Positions 1-13,345 of a stretch of DNA of 64,000 bases are shown here, piece by piece. Each line of letters starts with the position of its first letter. Position 1 is the first letter of the stretch. The DNA is from Sphaeramia orbicularis (taxonomy: Eukaryota; Chordata; Actinopteri; Kurtiformes; Apogonidae), in assembly GCF_902148855.1 (NCBI RefSeq), contig NC_043972.1:37613996-37677995 (forward strand), given 5' to 3'. The notes under the pieces were generated by a model, which was not told where the DNA came from, searched no databases, and worked only from the letters and a program-made list of their open reading frames with translations. A program made the position numbers and the translations under genes.

Positions 1-326
1 GTATTTGGTGTTTACAAATTGTCTTTATACCCTGAAATTACTCCATTAATTTACAGTTTTTGTGTGGAGGTGTTTTTAGGCTGTGAGAGAGAAAAGAGTT
101 AAGGTTGCCTGTAATTACAGAGGCTAAATCTATGATAGCACATTAGTTAAACAGCATATTATTTGGCCAAAAAGGAGTGTTCCAAGGCTCTGTACTATAT
201 AAACTAAAAGCTGTAAAATCACATAAATGGATTCATTTGATCCATAGGGAGGATTAGATGATGAGACAGTGTCTGACTTTAAAATACTGTTAAACTCACA
301 TTATAATTTCATTTTGTTTATCCCAG

Positions 327-3300
327 GCTGGAAATGTGGCCCTGGATGCATAGCTGGAATCGTGTTTGGATGCCTTGCAATAATTCTTCTAGTGGCTGCT
401 CTCGTGTTAGCCATTGTGAAAAAGAAGTAAGTGGAACTTTGACTTGAGAATCTTAGCTGACTTTTCTCTGAGGTGCTGCAGCTTCACACTGTTCAACTTT
501 TTAATTAAACATTTCATACACTGGGAAAAATCCAAAATCTTACCAAGTGTATTTTTTTGATTTCTATTCAAAATATCTCGTCACACTTAAAATAAGACAT
601 AATCACCTAAAGAGTAACTTTTCAGTGAGAAATAAGAAATAATTTTTAGACAGTAGATCTTGAAAATCTTATTTCAAGAAATCTTTCCAAGATAATTTTC
701 ACTTGTTCCATTGGCAGATTTTTATTTTTTTTTTTTTTTGCTTGAATTAAGCAGAAAATAAATAAATAAATACATACGTACATACATACGTACATACATA
801 CATACATACATACATACATACATACATACATACATACGAGGGCCGTTCAATAAGTTCATGGCCTCACCCAGAACAGAACAACACAGACTGATAATTTATA
901 TTTTATTTTTCAACATAATCTCCATTTGCAGCAATGCACTTGGTCCATCGATGTTCAAGCATCACTATCCCATCACGAAAGAATGTAACATCCTGTATTA
1001 TAACAACCAGTATTTCTGGGTGAGGCCATGAACTTATTGAACAGCCCTCGTACATACATACATACATACATACATACATACATACATACATACATAAATC
1101 CATCTCTTGAATTGAGCAAAAAATCTGCCAATGGAACAAGTGAAAATTATCTTGGTAAGATTTCTTGAATTCAAGATTTTCCAGATCTATCGTCTAAAAA
1201 TAAGTTCTTATATCTCACTGAAAGGTTACTCTTTAGGTGATTATGTCTTATTTTCAGTGTGATGAGATATTTTGACTAGAAATGAGAAAAATACACTTCG
1301 TAAGATTTTGATTTTTTTCCAGTGTAGTTTTAATGTAAAAAAACATGAAACTATTCTATAACTCATACTGATTTGTAAACCAATCTGAGAACAATGATCA
1401 TGTTAAAATCAGGTTTCAACTTTAACCAAGAAAGAGCTGTATATATTATAAATATTAGCCACAGCCTAAGTTAGTTTTTAAGTAAATCAGAATAAAACAT
1501 TTTATATTTGTCAGACATTTGGGACACACTAAATCTGATCAACAAAAACTGCTGTTAAGTGTTTAAAAGCAGCTCAATGTTCTGGTCTAGGTATTTTTGA
1601 CATAATACAGTTGTTCTTCAAGCCTATATAGTATAGACGTTGCATGTATGATATCTAAATGACATGGTAATACCTCATTTGCTATCCAAACAGATACCTG
1701 ATGGAAAAATTCTCCAAAGGAACCTCAAACAGAACAGGTAAGTTGCTGTGTGAGCTATGTTTAACATGTGTTCGAGTATTTATTATTCACTAAAATGATT
1801 TATTTGTGTTATTTTTAAGAGGGTGAAGGCCAAGACAATACTGCATACGGTGGAAGTCAGGTAAGATGTCATCAAAGAAATTTGGAAACACAGACGAAAT
1901 GTATACACAGAGTTTGCTCAGACAGAACGCAGAATGGATCTTAATACAAGTGATAACGGATTAATCATCACCGAAGGTGTTTTTATAGATTATAAAGAAG
2001 TGAAGAAGTGTCATGAAGTGATGTCCTCTAGTGAGTTACACTGGAACATACTTAAGAAAAAAATTATGTTTTGTTCCTGTTCAAATTATGCACAATTACA
2101 CATAAACAGCCTGGTTGAAAAAAGTCACCACTTGGATTTACAGCAGAAAATACAGTAGTTCAGACCCTTCCGTTGGATCATTACCGGAGTGATTAATATG
2201 TTTCATCAACAACAAGGTCTTTAACCCTTTAACTGATGCAGTGAGTAACTTCTCATTTTTTAAAGGAGTGATATTTAGCCTTTTTAAATGGAATTATGCA
2301 TTTTAAAACATTTCCCTGTGGTCTACATAGACTGTAAATGCTATGCTTGGGTCTGAATTCTTCATTAATTCAACTCCACAGGTCCATCTTCAGCCCTATT
2401 TCTGAGTAATGACACCAGAAGGGTCGTTTTGAGCGCTGGCCCTTTAAATACAAATGAGCCACTTCACACCCCACCCCCTCCAGGTTGTTGACCGGGCTTC
2501 TCTGTCCCATTCAAACACTTGAGTTCATTAATACAACCAACAACTGAACATTTTAGGTAACTGGCTCAAATTTTGGACATATTTTCAGTTTTTACTACAA
2601 CCGCTGCTGCTGGTAAACTGCTGGTTCATCTGAAGTCTTGACCTTATATGTGCAAATATTGTGATGTAACTAGTTATAGATGCAACAAATTAAGCAGGAA
2701 TTGAAACTGGTTGTAGAAATCTACTCGATTTTTACCAGAATGAATATAAAGGGAGCTTTGCAGCACCTGGAGGGTTCAAATTAAAACTTTTTTGGGTCCA
2801 AATACACAAATAAACGAACCAAAGACAAATAAAAGTGGGTTTAGCAAAATATAACCCCTCTAAACAACCATCAGTTTAATAGAGAGATTGGACTATGTTT
2901 CAGTGAAAAAGGGTCATGTGGTCTGATGAGTCCAGACTGACCCCATTCCAGAGCGATGGGTGGATCAGGGTGAGAAGAGAGGTGGATCGAGTGATTACCC
3001 ATCATGCCTAGAGCCTATAGTACAAGCCTGTGGGGTCAGTGTTATGATCTGGGGTTACTTCAGGTCAAGTCTAGGTTCAGCAATGTTATGTGTCCAGAAA
3101 ATGATGAAAATATATCTTGTTAAATTGCATAAGCTTCTCAAAATGTTGCTACAGTAAATGTACGTATGTCATAACAAAAACTACAGAGTGAGTTTCTGAC
3201 TTTTTTCTGTGGTTGATGCTTAGCAATTTTAACAATACTTGTGCAAGTTGAGGAAGTTGTAGTAACATCCAAGTTCATGTGAAATGGTTCAGTCTACAGT

Positions 3301-4307
3301 GTCTGGTGTCATAAACGTCAGCAACAGTAAAACCACTGTTATCTCAAGTTTGTCCTTCAAGAGTATATGACAGTGAATTAAAGCAAATGAAAACCAGTAG
3401 AATTCTGGTTATGCTTAGAGCTGCAGTGACCATTTGAGTGGCTCTGAGACTTTTGCCTTTTACTAGAATTATGTATTTTCATTGTTTTATTTTGCAGCAA
3501 AATGATTTTCTTGACTTCCAAAATTACCCTTGTAATTGACAAACATCATGTGTGATTGATGATTTAAACATTATCAATTTTTATATAATATTTTTTACAA
3601 TATTTGTTTCTCTTTGTCTCCTGGTTGTTTTTTATTTTCTGCTGTAAGGTCCATGTGGTGTACTGGAAAGGGTTGGACTTCTTTTTACAGGGTCATTGTT
3701 CATCATAACATGCAAATTTAAACTGGGCAGTAGATTTTATACCTGGATAGTAGTTGTAAATATGAGCAAACAAAAAATAAAAGACAAGAAAAGAAAATGG
3801 CCAGATTCATATGAAAGTTTCCTTCCAGTTAACTGACTCATCCCAGGGTTATGTTTATGACACCACTTTATTCCAGACTTTGGACCAGGAAGAAGATATT
3901 CAGTGGAAACAACAGTTACTGAACATATGCTGTAAAATGTCTCACGTTTGCATTTGATTACATTAGGATAGAATGTTTATATGTCAGTCATTTCTTCGTT
4001 TAAAATAGAAAAAATAATGATATTTGCTGAGTTTATCTCAAAGCAAATTTTAGTCTTCTCCCTTTTCCCCCTTTCATTGTAGGAGCTGAACTATGCAGAT
4101 GTCAGATTTTTCCGGAACAGAAATGGAGGTAACGTGGAGCTTGGTCAACAGAATGAAGTATCAGAATATGCCGCGGTTCGTGTGAACAATAAACCTCCTG
4201 CCACTTCCTCACCGCCTACCTATAACGCCCACATGGAGCGAGTAAAGAGACCAGCTCCTCAGCCTGATTATGATGGCCCGCAGTATGCTCAGGTCCGCAG
4301 GAACTGA
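327..4307 (+). CDS. CEACAM1-like receptor, 3' part (membrane span and ITIM tail)
   Basis: This is the last part of a cell-surface Ig receptor; its Ig exons lie before the window. Four exons join in frame: 327-426, 1694-1737, 1820-1860 and 4083-4307, each with AG/GT borders. The first encodes a short stalk (WKCGPGC) and one hydrophobic span (about 23 residues, IVFGCLAIILLVAALVLAIV) followed by basic KKK. The last encodes a tyrosine-rich tail containing LNYADV and SEYAAV, both fitting the ITIM consensus (S/I/V/L)xYxx(I/V/L), plus a weaker PQYAQV six residues before the stop. ITIMs of this kind recruit SHP phosphatases in CEACAM1 and Siglecs. An AATAAA lies at 6235-6240. The CEACAM identity is inferred from the neighbours; a CD22/Siglec-like protein with similar ITIMs is the alternative. 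Confidence 0.72.
519..1324. mobile_element. TA-flanked foldback MITE
   Basis: Arms of about 200 bases, at 519-720 and 1117-1324, are inverted copies of each other, beginning CACTGGGAAAAA and ending TTTTTTCCAGTG, with TA on both sides. The centre is a CATA/TACA microsatellite that itself carries a second element at 837-1050. Short reading frames here come from the repeat and are not genes. Confidence 0.75.
837..1050. mobile_element. Mariner-type MITE nested in the microsatellite
   Basis: A 214-base element with near-perfect inverted ends starting CGAGGGCCGTTCAATAAGTT, flanked by TA on each side and inserted into (TACA)n. The termini and the TA target fit a mariner internal-deletion derivative. 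Too short to encode a transposase. Confidence 0.75.
2157..3160 (+). mobile_element. Decayed Tc1-like transposon with an inserted repeat
   Basis: 2157-2265 and 2860-3130 match the two halves of the remnant at 41408-41770. The second half decodes in part to the Tc1 catalytic region (WSDESRL-like followed by a GGSVMIWGCF-like block, here as VSVMIWGYF). About 600 bases between them (roughly 2270-2860) are a separate fish repeat containing CCCTTTAAATACAAATGAG. Many lesions; inactive. Confidence 0.6.
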
Positions 4308-4970
4308 CTACGGTGGGTTTGGTGGATCAGCTACTCAGGACACATTAGAGACCAGGAGCATCTAACATGACGTCAAAGAAACCATGACACCCACGCTCAG
4401 TTTCTATTAGAGAACTCCGTGGACTTCAGTGCACATAGTTAAAGCACCTCTGTGGTGGTTAATAATCAACCTGCCTAACAATTAATGCCATGACAAAGGT
4501 TGGAAAGCTCAGAGTTGGCCTGTCAGTTTTCCGTGCACTAAATATAATAGTTTTCCAACGTCTTTGTTAAGCACTGTATGTGTAAAGTTAATGCAGATTC
4601 TGTTTATATTCTGTCTATGTGCTATGTATATATAAATACTTTTATGCTTTTGTACTTTTTGCGTTAGTCTACACTTGACGATTGCCTCATTTTTGATTAC
4701 ACGTGATTTTATTTGAAATTCCAGCTTTATCTTTGTTTCATTTTTTGATTCACTGTAATGGTCATTGTACATGCTGCAAAATGAAACCTATCAGGTCTTA
4801 TTTACAGTGATTCTGTTCAGGGCATGAGGACATCTCAGTATCAAGATCATTATTTGAGTCATTACAACCGATAACGTTAGTGACCTCCAAAGTCCAAAGG
4901 AACTGTAGGCTCTGTAATTTAATCACACCATGACATGTCATAAAGCAACAACCACAATGAGCCATTTTAA

Positions 4971-5478
4971 CCCTCAAAGACCTAAACAGCCTAAAAGCAT
5001 CTACTTCTCTAAATGTTTAATATGTTTTGAGCCACTAATCCTGTCAATATATATATTTTTTTTTTAAATACCATGTAAAATGCAGTTTTCTCAGTTTTGC
5101 AGCATCAGAAATGACCCATTTGGCTACGTAGTGAACATGAAAACACCATAATTTCCTACAACACTGATTTCACTGAAAAATCCCATGTTTGACAGTGGTT
5201 GTAGACACTTGATTTTATGTTCAGGTGACATGCTTTGGTGTAAAACTCACTTGTTCCTTCAGTTTTCTCTGTTTTGACGTAACCACCTTTGAATTAGCCC
5301 TGAGCTGCTATAAACATCCACATGGTCAGTAAGTTAAATATAGGAGTACACCTGCTTTTCACTGAAAAATATGGGGTTTAATATTTTAATAAATGCTGAT
5401 ACATTTCTAAGGAAGGGTTGAGTGTAGAGAAAAATTTATTTGGACATCGCCACAAAAATAGCTGCAGGTCTTTAAGGG
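4971..5478 (+). mobile_element. piggyBac-like TTAA MITE, copy 1
   Basis: 508 bases, bounded by TTAA at 4967-4970 and 5479-5482. Ends are inverted: CCCTCAAAGACCT at the left and AGGTCTTTAAGGG at the right. TTAA duplication with CCC termini is the piggyBac hallmark. The body aligns by eye with copies near 17.5, 18.3, 19.3, 58.4 and 59.5 kb and is the most diverged of them. Confidence 0.7.
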
Positions 5479-6710
5479 TTAAGGATACTATGATATTGAT
5501 AAGCCAGCGCAGTTCCAATGCAAAGCACATAATAGTCTGAACAAAAGTCTATTTGATATCCAGTCATTTGGTGAATGGGCCATAAATGTAGGCCTGTTAG
5601 GAATATCTTAATCTTTAACCTTGGAGGTGATAATCAAAGAAATATAGGACATGTTTATAATACATGTCTGGAAACAGCTATTTCACTGATAATATGATAA
5701 GATACACTTTTGCTTAGCATATCACTCTTATAGGCCTTGAGCCAACAGGGAAATAATTAAAGAAAGAAAAAAGAAACTGCTTTCTTCCCAAACGATAAAA
5801 ACAATCAGAGTATTTACTGGTAGGTGTTTAGATGATAAAGCAATGGTTGCAGACTTAAGGTTATTTTGGAAAAAATGGTTGTGATTTGTTTTTATTAACA
5901 AAAAAAAGGAGGCTTGGGAAGAATCTGTCTGTGCCTTTATGAGCCTGAGTGCATGGCTTTGTGATACAGTCTTGACCAGATTTCCCCTCCCCCATTAGTT
6001 ACTCATTACTAAAGATCAGCACCACTGCCAGTTATTGACAGCGCCATGTTCAACCTCAACGAAGGAGTGTGATATTATTCAAATGTGTCATTTAAATGTT
6101 GTAATAAAAGTTTGTTTGTCCTCTGTTCACTCGGCACAATCTGAATGTAGAACTATTTTTATCTGCCGTATGTCCCAGCAGAGTGAATGTGAGATGCATT
6201 TTTGGCCCGTTCAACTTTTATAAGTACAGAACTCAATAAATGTGACATTCAGGTTGTATATTTTTTGATAATTTATCTTTGGATTGAGATGAATAAAACT
6301 GTTTATTTACTGAAGTTGGTGGAGTATACTTTCTCTTTTGTCTGACTGTGAACACCCATGAACAAGAAAACTCATGCATTCTGTTTGTTCTATTAACCAC
6401 AAACGTGCAAATCAAGAGGAAAACCAGAAGAGGAAGTTCATAGACATAAAACTGATATGTAAACCCCATTTTCCTGTTTTCTGTACTAAACGGGGTACAC
6501 TAACTAACATCTGTTTCCTTGTACTGTGTGGCTTTTAAAACACAGACACTACATACTTATATTTGATCATTAGTGCGTGGGAACACAATGTTTCTCATCA
6601 TGCTTACTTTACAAATAGAAAAAAACACTCCAAATGCAAATCATTAATAGTTTTTGGAAGTTCAACTGGAATGGTTTTGCTCTTGAAAACTTTTCATCTT
6701 TGTAACTCGT

Positions 6711-7029
6711 GTATAAGGCTGTCCATGGTCTAGCACCATGGAGGTGTTGGTCCCATATGAACCATCTCGGACCCTGAGAACCTCAGGGACTGGTCTTTTG
6801 CTGGTGCTCAGAGTCAGGACTAAACACGGTGAAGCTGCCTTTCAGTTCCATGCAGCTAAACTCTGGAACAGTCTTCCTGATGACATGAACAAGCCTCTAC
6901 TCTGACAATGTTTAAGTCCAGGCTGGAAATGACACTGTCCAACTGTGCATGGAACAGCTGAAAGGGTTCTATCTGCACTCTTGTCTTTTACTTTATTTTA
7001 ATTGAATATTATGTTATGTTTTCATCTGG

Positions 7030-7067
<38 letters not shown>

Positions 7068-7332
7068 TAGCAAGATAATTCAAACAGTTATGGATGGATT
7101 TAGATGAAATTTTCAGGAAATGTTGATACTGGCACAAGGAACAAATGATTAAATTTTGGTGGTGATCTGCCTTGGCGGAGGTCTGCGCTCTGAGTGATTT
7201 TCTAGTTAGTTAGTTATGTTTTATTGATTATGTTTTAATTGTAATTGTGTGTTTTTAATGCGTCTCTTTTCCATTTTTTTAAAGCCCTGTGAATTGCCCT
7301 GTGTATGATTTGTGCTATACAAATAAATCTGC
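6711..7332 (+). mobile_element. LINE 3' fragment (L2/Rex-like ORF2 end)
   Basis: The sequence decodes, with breaks, to the typical C-terminal end of a non-LTR retrotransposon: YKAVHGLAP, then R..G..L.V...R.K.GEAAF, then AKLWNSLPDD. It closes with an untranslated tail around 7290-7332 (gctatacaaataaatctgcc). A second repeat at about 7026-7210 splits it. 5'-truncated and dead. Confidence 0.65.
7026..7210 (-). repeat. Interspersed repeat with (GTCT)n head
   Basis: A (GTCT)n tract followed by a conserved body (ggatttagatgaaattttcagg) and a tail ggcggaggtctgcgctct. The same repeat occurs in the other orientation at 62873-63119. The family is unnamed here; probably a non-autonomous element common in percomorph fish. 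Confidence 0.6.
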
Positions 7333-8456
7333 CTTGTCTTTTATTCAAAAGACTTCATCAGCTGAAGTCTCTTGGGAAAACTACTAAGGATGTTTCATAA
7401 TCTGGGCAAGTGAGAACTTACACAGTCTATAAATGTGAAAGTGAAGTACAGAGATTAATACGGAAAACAACTGGTAAAAAATAAAATACGTTTCCAGGAA
7501 TGAGATTGCATTTTATAAATAAGTCTGACCTCAAAGGTCAGTTCATCACTATGCCAAACTAATATCCTCCCAGCAATAAATATGAGCACTGTGTTAAGAA
7601 AAACATGGGCTGAAGTCAAGCTCTATTTGTGTTCTTGTCTTTATCATAGTTCCAGGAAACTTTTACTTACACACATCAGCCTTTCCCATAAGAAACAGAT
7701 CAGAATGTCTTAAACTGAACTTTTAGTGTGTGCCTTTGTAAGCCTTTCGCTTGAGGAGCCCCACCTGTTTGGACACTGACATTAATTACTGACTTGTCTT
7801 GAGGACGGTGAATCATCTACCAAAAGATACTAGAACATTTAAAGGGGCAAAGGGGCAAAACATTAGCAAATGCAAAGTTGGTGTAACGTAACATGCTGTC
7901 AGGGTTATCTTTGAATATAGATTCAGGTGATGTATTGAAAAGAAGTATAAAAAACATCAGTTAATGTATATTCTTTTAGTAAAGGTTTAAAAAGAGGAAG
8001 TTCAAATGCTCATCTATGAAACACCGCCACCTAATGTTTAAACAGTGCTACAACATAAGCCTCTTGAAAACAGCCTATAGTCCACACAGCTCATACAGTG
8101 AATTTATTCTTATTTGTGGTTACAATAAGCCTGTTAAAGTTAAATATGAAGGCCTTTTTTCTTCTCATTAAACAGATGTTTGGCTTCTATTTAAAAACAT
8201 TACCCGACACACCTCATCTTGCAACTTCTTCCAAAATTATGCAATAGAATTACACATTTCCTGTCTTGGATTCAGGAGAATTCCTTCACTGTTATCACAC
8301 TTATTACACATTCTAAATACTGACATTGATCAAACAAGGCTCTGAGTACATACTGTTTTTTCAGTAGTGTTTTCGTGGGCAGAAGACACTTTCCTACCAT
8401 TAACTTGCATTTGGGGAAAAACTACAGAAACTTTGGATATATTTTAAGACTAAGAT

Positions 8457-11400
8457 ATGATGGATATGGGCAAGAAATCCAACTGGAAGACTCTTCACAC
8501 TGTTTTTCTGGTGGTGCTGATGGGTAGGAACTCTTCATTGAATAGACTGTCAGTTTTATGGTCTTGTTTATTTCAATGACCGTTGATAACATCATATTTC
8601 AGCAGTTATATGGTTACAGTGTCGGTAATATAAAGGGCAGACAAGCTTCGAAGGATTTTATTCCTCTGTGTTCAGTTACGTATGTTTTGACGTCATGGAA
8701 TATCATAGCATAATTGCCTCAGTCATATTTTTGGCCAAATTGTGAAATCAACGTAACTTTACTCTCCTAACATTGCTGCTTTCGTTTTATGTAGATACAG
8801 GGTCAAAACGCAGTAATGTCCCATCAGAGAGCGAACTTTAATTAATTGCCATTCCAACATTTATTTCAATATAAAGTAGCTCCTTGTTTTGGATAATCCC
8901 TTATTGTCCAAGTAAAGCAAAAATGAATTTAAAAGTAAAAGTGGGAGTCATTTAGCTACACTACTTTGTCAAATTGTCTGTAAAATGTCCCGTCAGAGAG
9001 ATTTCGAATGCCACGTTTTGACCCTATAACAATTTGGCCAAAAATATGACTTAGGCCTTTATGCTACAAGGCTGATGACATGTTTGGAGCCTAGAAAAAT
9101 GCATGAATTCTGCATGTTTTTTGGAGAAGCTTCACCATGCATGTGAAAAAGCATTTTATTTAATCTCCAAGCAGATGTACTTCCCCATCTGTGAGAAATG
9201 CATGGCAACGATCTCCAGCCATTCATTCAAACTGTACAAAAAACAGGAAGTTTCTGTTTATTTATAGGACACACATCAGACTTCTTAAAATATGTCTTTG
9301 TATTGGTAACTTCTCACTGCAGAAATGAATGTTAAAGGAAGACTGTGTGCTGATTTCTGTTCTCAGGTGCACAGAGTCAGGGATCCAGGGTGCATGGGAT
9401 CCAGATATCCTGGAGGGATAAGGTGACAGCTGGGTTCAAAACCACTTTCACCTGTTCCTCAACCTGCGTCCCAAAGTGCGTTTACACCTGGACTTTGAAG
9501 GGACGCACATTCAATGGGAGCACATTGACCTGGATACCAGATGGACATGAGCGGACTGTGGAACTGCAGTGCTCTGCCGTCAATCCACAAACAGGAGCCA
9601 CTCTCACTACAACCTCAGTAGTATTAGACATTAAAAGTAAGTCCAGCAGACTCACAGGGAAAATCCAGTGAGCAGGTGAAGAAGGAGACATGAGAAGTGG
9701 ACTCGTTAATTTCTTGTATCGGACTGTGTTCGCATAAGCTCGTTCCTATAAATACTTTGTGCATAATACACAAGAGTCCTCTGAGTGCTCCTCAGTTTTC
9801 AGTGACTGATCATAACCTGTCATATACCAAAAACAGTAGCAAAAACATTTACTTAAGCATTGAATTTAAGTACAGTGCACACATGCCACTGGATTAGAAT
9901 ACCTAACTACATACTGCATACTACCTGCTCATGCAAATACTACTCAGGCATTGATGCACCATGAATGATTTCACAGTCTCACACTATAACGCTGTTGTGG
10001 CCTTAGACAAGTCTCACTTCAAAGGTTCTGTCTGTCTGATTTTGGGGAACTTCAGAGGACGCAGTTGCAGAAATGAAATATTGCCTAAGTAATATTTATA
10101 GACACTTGTTTTTTTGCCTTAGTTTTTACCTTAGAAGGAGACTTTTGAGATCAGTAGCATTCTTTGAGATGGTTTTGGCTCAGAAGGCAGAGTCACTGAA
10201 TGTGTGTGAGTGTGTGTGTATGAGTGGGTGACACGGTAAGCATTTTGAGTACATCAAGGTAGAAAAATCCTAAATAATGCAAGTCCATTAACCATTTTCA
10301 TTTCAGTTGATGGTAATCTGTAAACTCATCGCAAGAGGCCATTAAGGATTTATAATGAACCTTTAATGCTTTAAAGTTAAAGATTTAGAGAAGTCTAAGT
10401 TCAAATAGAGTATAACACTCATCATTGTATTGTATTACTTTATAATCATCTGAAAATAAAAACATCCAAGGGGTCTCTTTATGGCAGGTGGCATCCATCA
10501 CTACAGTGCATTATTGTTACCTGTTGGATCTGAGTGTAGATCTGAATTAAAATGTCATTTTTTAGCATCACAGGTTTGAGAGAACATGAGACATCTACTC
10601 CTTGCTTGTGTGTTCAAGCTGTAGAAAATGTACCCTGGGATAGCCTTGGTAAACACATGAAGGTAGAAAAGTTAAATATATGATTAGCAGCTGTAATTAT
10701 CAATCACTGATCAGATTCTGTCAGATGCAGACTGGATGTAAGTCTACTAGAGAGGTAAAGACCCACCATTTCTGCTTTGCCTCATGGGTCGTATCAATGG
10801 AAAGAGACAAATCATTTTTTGATTCCATTTGAATTGCATCACCAAAATTATGTTTAAAACATAATTTTATGAGCCAAGAAAGTCAAGGTTTGTGGCTAAG
10901 ATGGTGAAGAAAAGGATCTAGTTTTGTGTTAAAACAGCTCAATGAATTGCATTTTTCATTGCACATGATGCACAAAACTGAAACAACCTCTGCCTTGGTA
11001 CATTGTACCTTAAACTCAGAGACTGAGGTGAAACGCTAAAAATACAACAAGTCTAGAGAGAGCTGTGGAAAGGTGTGTTTTTTACAAATTCTGGAAATTT
11101 TCCTTTTCCTTTATGTAGCTTTAATATCTCCTGAACTAAAAATCCCAGAATGGCCAAAACAAACACTGGCTCTAATGAGGGCCAATCATATTTTTTAGTT
11201 GATTTTTCATGATAATACATTTTTAGAAATGTTTTCACTGAATGTTTTCACATAATGTAGTTCTGAATCAATTAGAAATACGTTACACATTATTTCCGTC
11301 CATTATGTTAATGTTGTTGATGTTACTACCTCCTTTCGTCATCTTTTTCTTATAGATGGCGTGTCTGTGCAAACTAGTCCTCCAACCACCATCCCATCAC

Positions 11401-12229
11401 TCAACAAATCACTGGACTTGTTCTGCCATGATGATACACTGAAAAACATCCCTGACCTTTCATCCTTGGTGTATGAGGTGGTTTGGTACAAAGATGGGCA
11501 GCAAGTGATCTTAGATAAGAATAAGCACCAAAACAACCTCACACTTCACTTTGACTCGTTGGTGCCCTCTGATGCTGGATTCTACCAGTGTGAGTCCTAC
11601 CTGCCTGCACTACGACAAGGCAAGGTGTTCAGCCGGGGCTATCAACTCAGCTGTAAGTGCAGTTAAAGAAGACAAAGCAGGAGAATTCATTTACTCAATA
11701 CTTTTAAAATGATGTGATTTTTTTTTTCATTCCCTTCAGATGATCCATGGAGCATCACCATCATGGGACCAGATGTAATTTCCACTGACAAAACTGCCAA
11801 ATTTACCTGCTTGACAAGCTGCACCATAAATGTGGATTGCATTGTCAGATGGCAGTTCAGGAGCGGTTTCCCCATGGGAACCTTTATCTCAGTCCGTGCA
11901 AATGAGATCACATGGATCCCATCCAGGCCCTGTTTCCAAAACTTCACCTGTGTTGCAGAAAATGTAGCTGCTGGGCGCTTTGTTATGGCCACCAAGATGG
12001 TACAAGTTGAAGGTAAAGACTAAACTATAATCTTTGCATCTCTTACAGAACATATAATGATGCATCTAAGGGTGGCATGTGGTGCAATTTGTATATTTTT
12101 TATTGTGATTAAGTGTTCTGTTGATCTTCTCCTCCTACAGGTGTTGCACTTTCAGGAGTCGAGGTCCCCAAAGTCACTGGGTTTGTGCTGAGCCTCAGTT
12201 TGGGACTGATGCTACTTCTTACCATGTAG
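8457..12229 (+). CDS. GPI-type three-Ig-domain surface protein, family uncertain
   Basis: Five exons, all joined by phase-1 introns: 8457-8523 (signal peptide), 9367-9636 (Ig1), 11356-11652 (Ig2), 11740-12012 (Ig3) and 12141-12229 (C-terminal tail); about 331 residues. The last exon ends in a hydrophobic stretch (VTGFVLSLSLGLMLLLTM) directly before the stop with no cytoplasmic basic residues, which is the layout of a GPI-anchor signal. Ig1 and Ig3 resemble each other: both have an extra cysteine pair next to the B-strand cysteine (SSTCVPKC; LTSCTINVDC) and a shared LTWIP/ITWIP strand. Ig2 is an ordinary C2-type domain with a DAGFYQC motif. It lacks a cysteine-free CEACAM N domain, so it is an IgSF neighbour, not a clear CEACAM. 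A two-ATG start is in frame (8457 and 8460). Possible poly(A) signals are at 12978 and 13083. Confidence 0.8.
8718..9060. repeat. Imperfect palindrome in intron 1 of the three-Ig gene
   Basis: The left arm (catatttttggccaaattg; gggtcaaaacg) is repeated inverted at the right (cgttttgaccct; caatttggccaaaaatatg). This resembles a decayed foldback MITE. No target duplication could be fixed. Confidence 0.5.
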
Positions 12230-13345
12230 ATCTGTTTGTGATGTTCACAGTTTAAATGTTTATCTGCTTATTTCAGCCATTTCTTCTGTGCCTGTGTCAA
12301 AAATACTCCTGTTCACCACATATTTTTTAAAACCAAGGACTGATCACCAAATTATAGAAAGCAAAAGGAGGCATTTGGAAACTTTTTGTGAGTTCTGTGA
12401 ATGCGTGACAAAATGTTTTAAGTGAGGATGAAACACATGGCTGATGCAAATTTCCCAGTTTGCATAAGTTCAGTTCAATTGCATTTTCTTCATCCTGAAT
12501 AACAGATTAATTTGTTTACATAAATGTCATCTGTAATAACAGGTGCCAAGAAATATGTGCTCACTGTTATTTCAGCTGATATATTATATAAGACAAAAAC
12601 CTTTCAAAAGATCAAATTCTCTTGAGAGATGTTGCAATGTGGTAGTTCCTTCTTTACTTCATATGCTTACTAACTGTGACTCACAGAGAATGATGTTTCG
12701 ATGTTAATCTTGCACTTTTTCTCACGCTGAGCAGAACTAAAAGGAAACTTCTGACCTCCATATGTTACTGATTCACCTGTATGAATGCAAAGGCTTTGGG
12801 GAAGCAAATGCATACCTTGAAAATTAAATCAGCATTTATGTTTAACTCATTCACTTTGTCATTGCATTATTTCTTTGGAGCAGCTGTGGTGAGTAACACA
12901 GCACTGAACAAAAGGTGACTGACAAGAGATTTACAGAGAAGTCTGAAGAGGGTGATGAGTACATCTACTGTGGTTTGAATAAACTGTTGACTTCTGTGCG
13001 GCAGGAAATTGTCTAGCTTTTCTTTTCTTTTCTTTTGCAGACATAAGCCACCTGTTCTATGTAATTCTAACCTTAAGGCAGAAATAAAACTAGATGTCTA
13101 TTTAAAACTCCCATTCATGTGAAAAAGAGGGACATGTGATCACTTCTGTAATATATTTGGGTGATGTGTTTTACTATGAAACATACATATATGGTGGTAA
13201 TAAAACACAACAAAATATGAACATGAACAGCAATGTCAGCAATATGATGTGAGTTACTTCCTTAATTAGTAACCTATTATAAGGCATTAAGATGGAGTTT
13301 AATTGTGCTGTTCTGATGGAAACAGAAAAAACACAAACCTTTTAC

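Larger units (their letters stand above)
4308..8456. other. Intergenic spacer with repeats
   Basis: The first about 1.9 kb is probably the 3' untranslated region of the CEACAM1-like gene (AATAAA at 6235) and holds a TTAA-flanked MITE. A LINE fragment with a nested repeat follows at 6711-7332. I see no gene in 7333-8456. Confidence 0.6.

Noticed and set aside
646-1139. Repeated Met-Tyr-Val-Cys frames
   Set aside because: Translations of the (TACA)n tract and the nested mariner MITE.
11687-11995. 102-codon antisense frame
   Set aside because: Shadow of the third Ig exon of the three-Ig gene.
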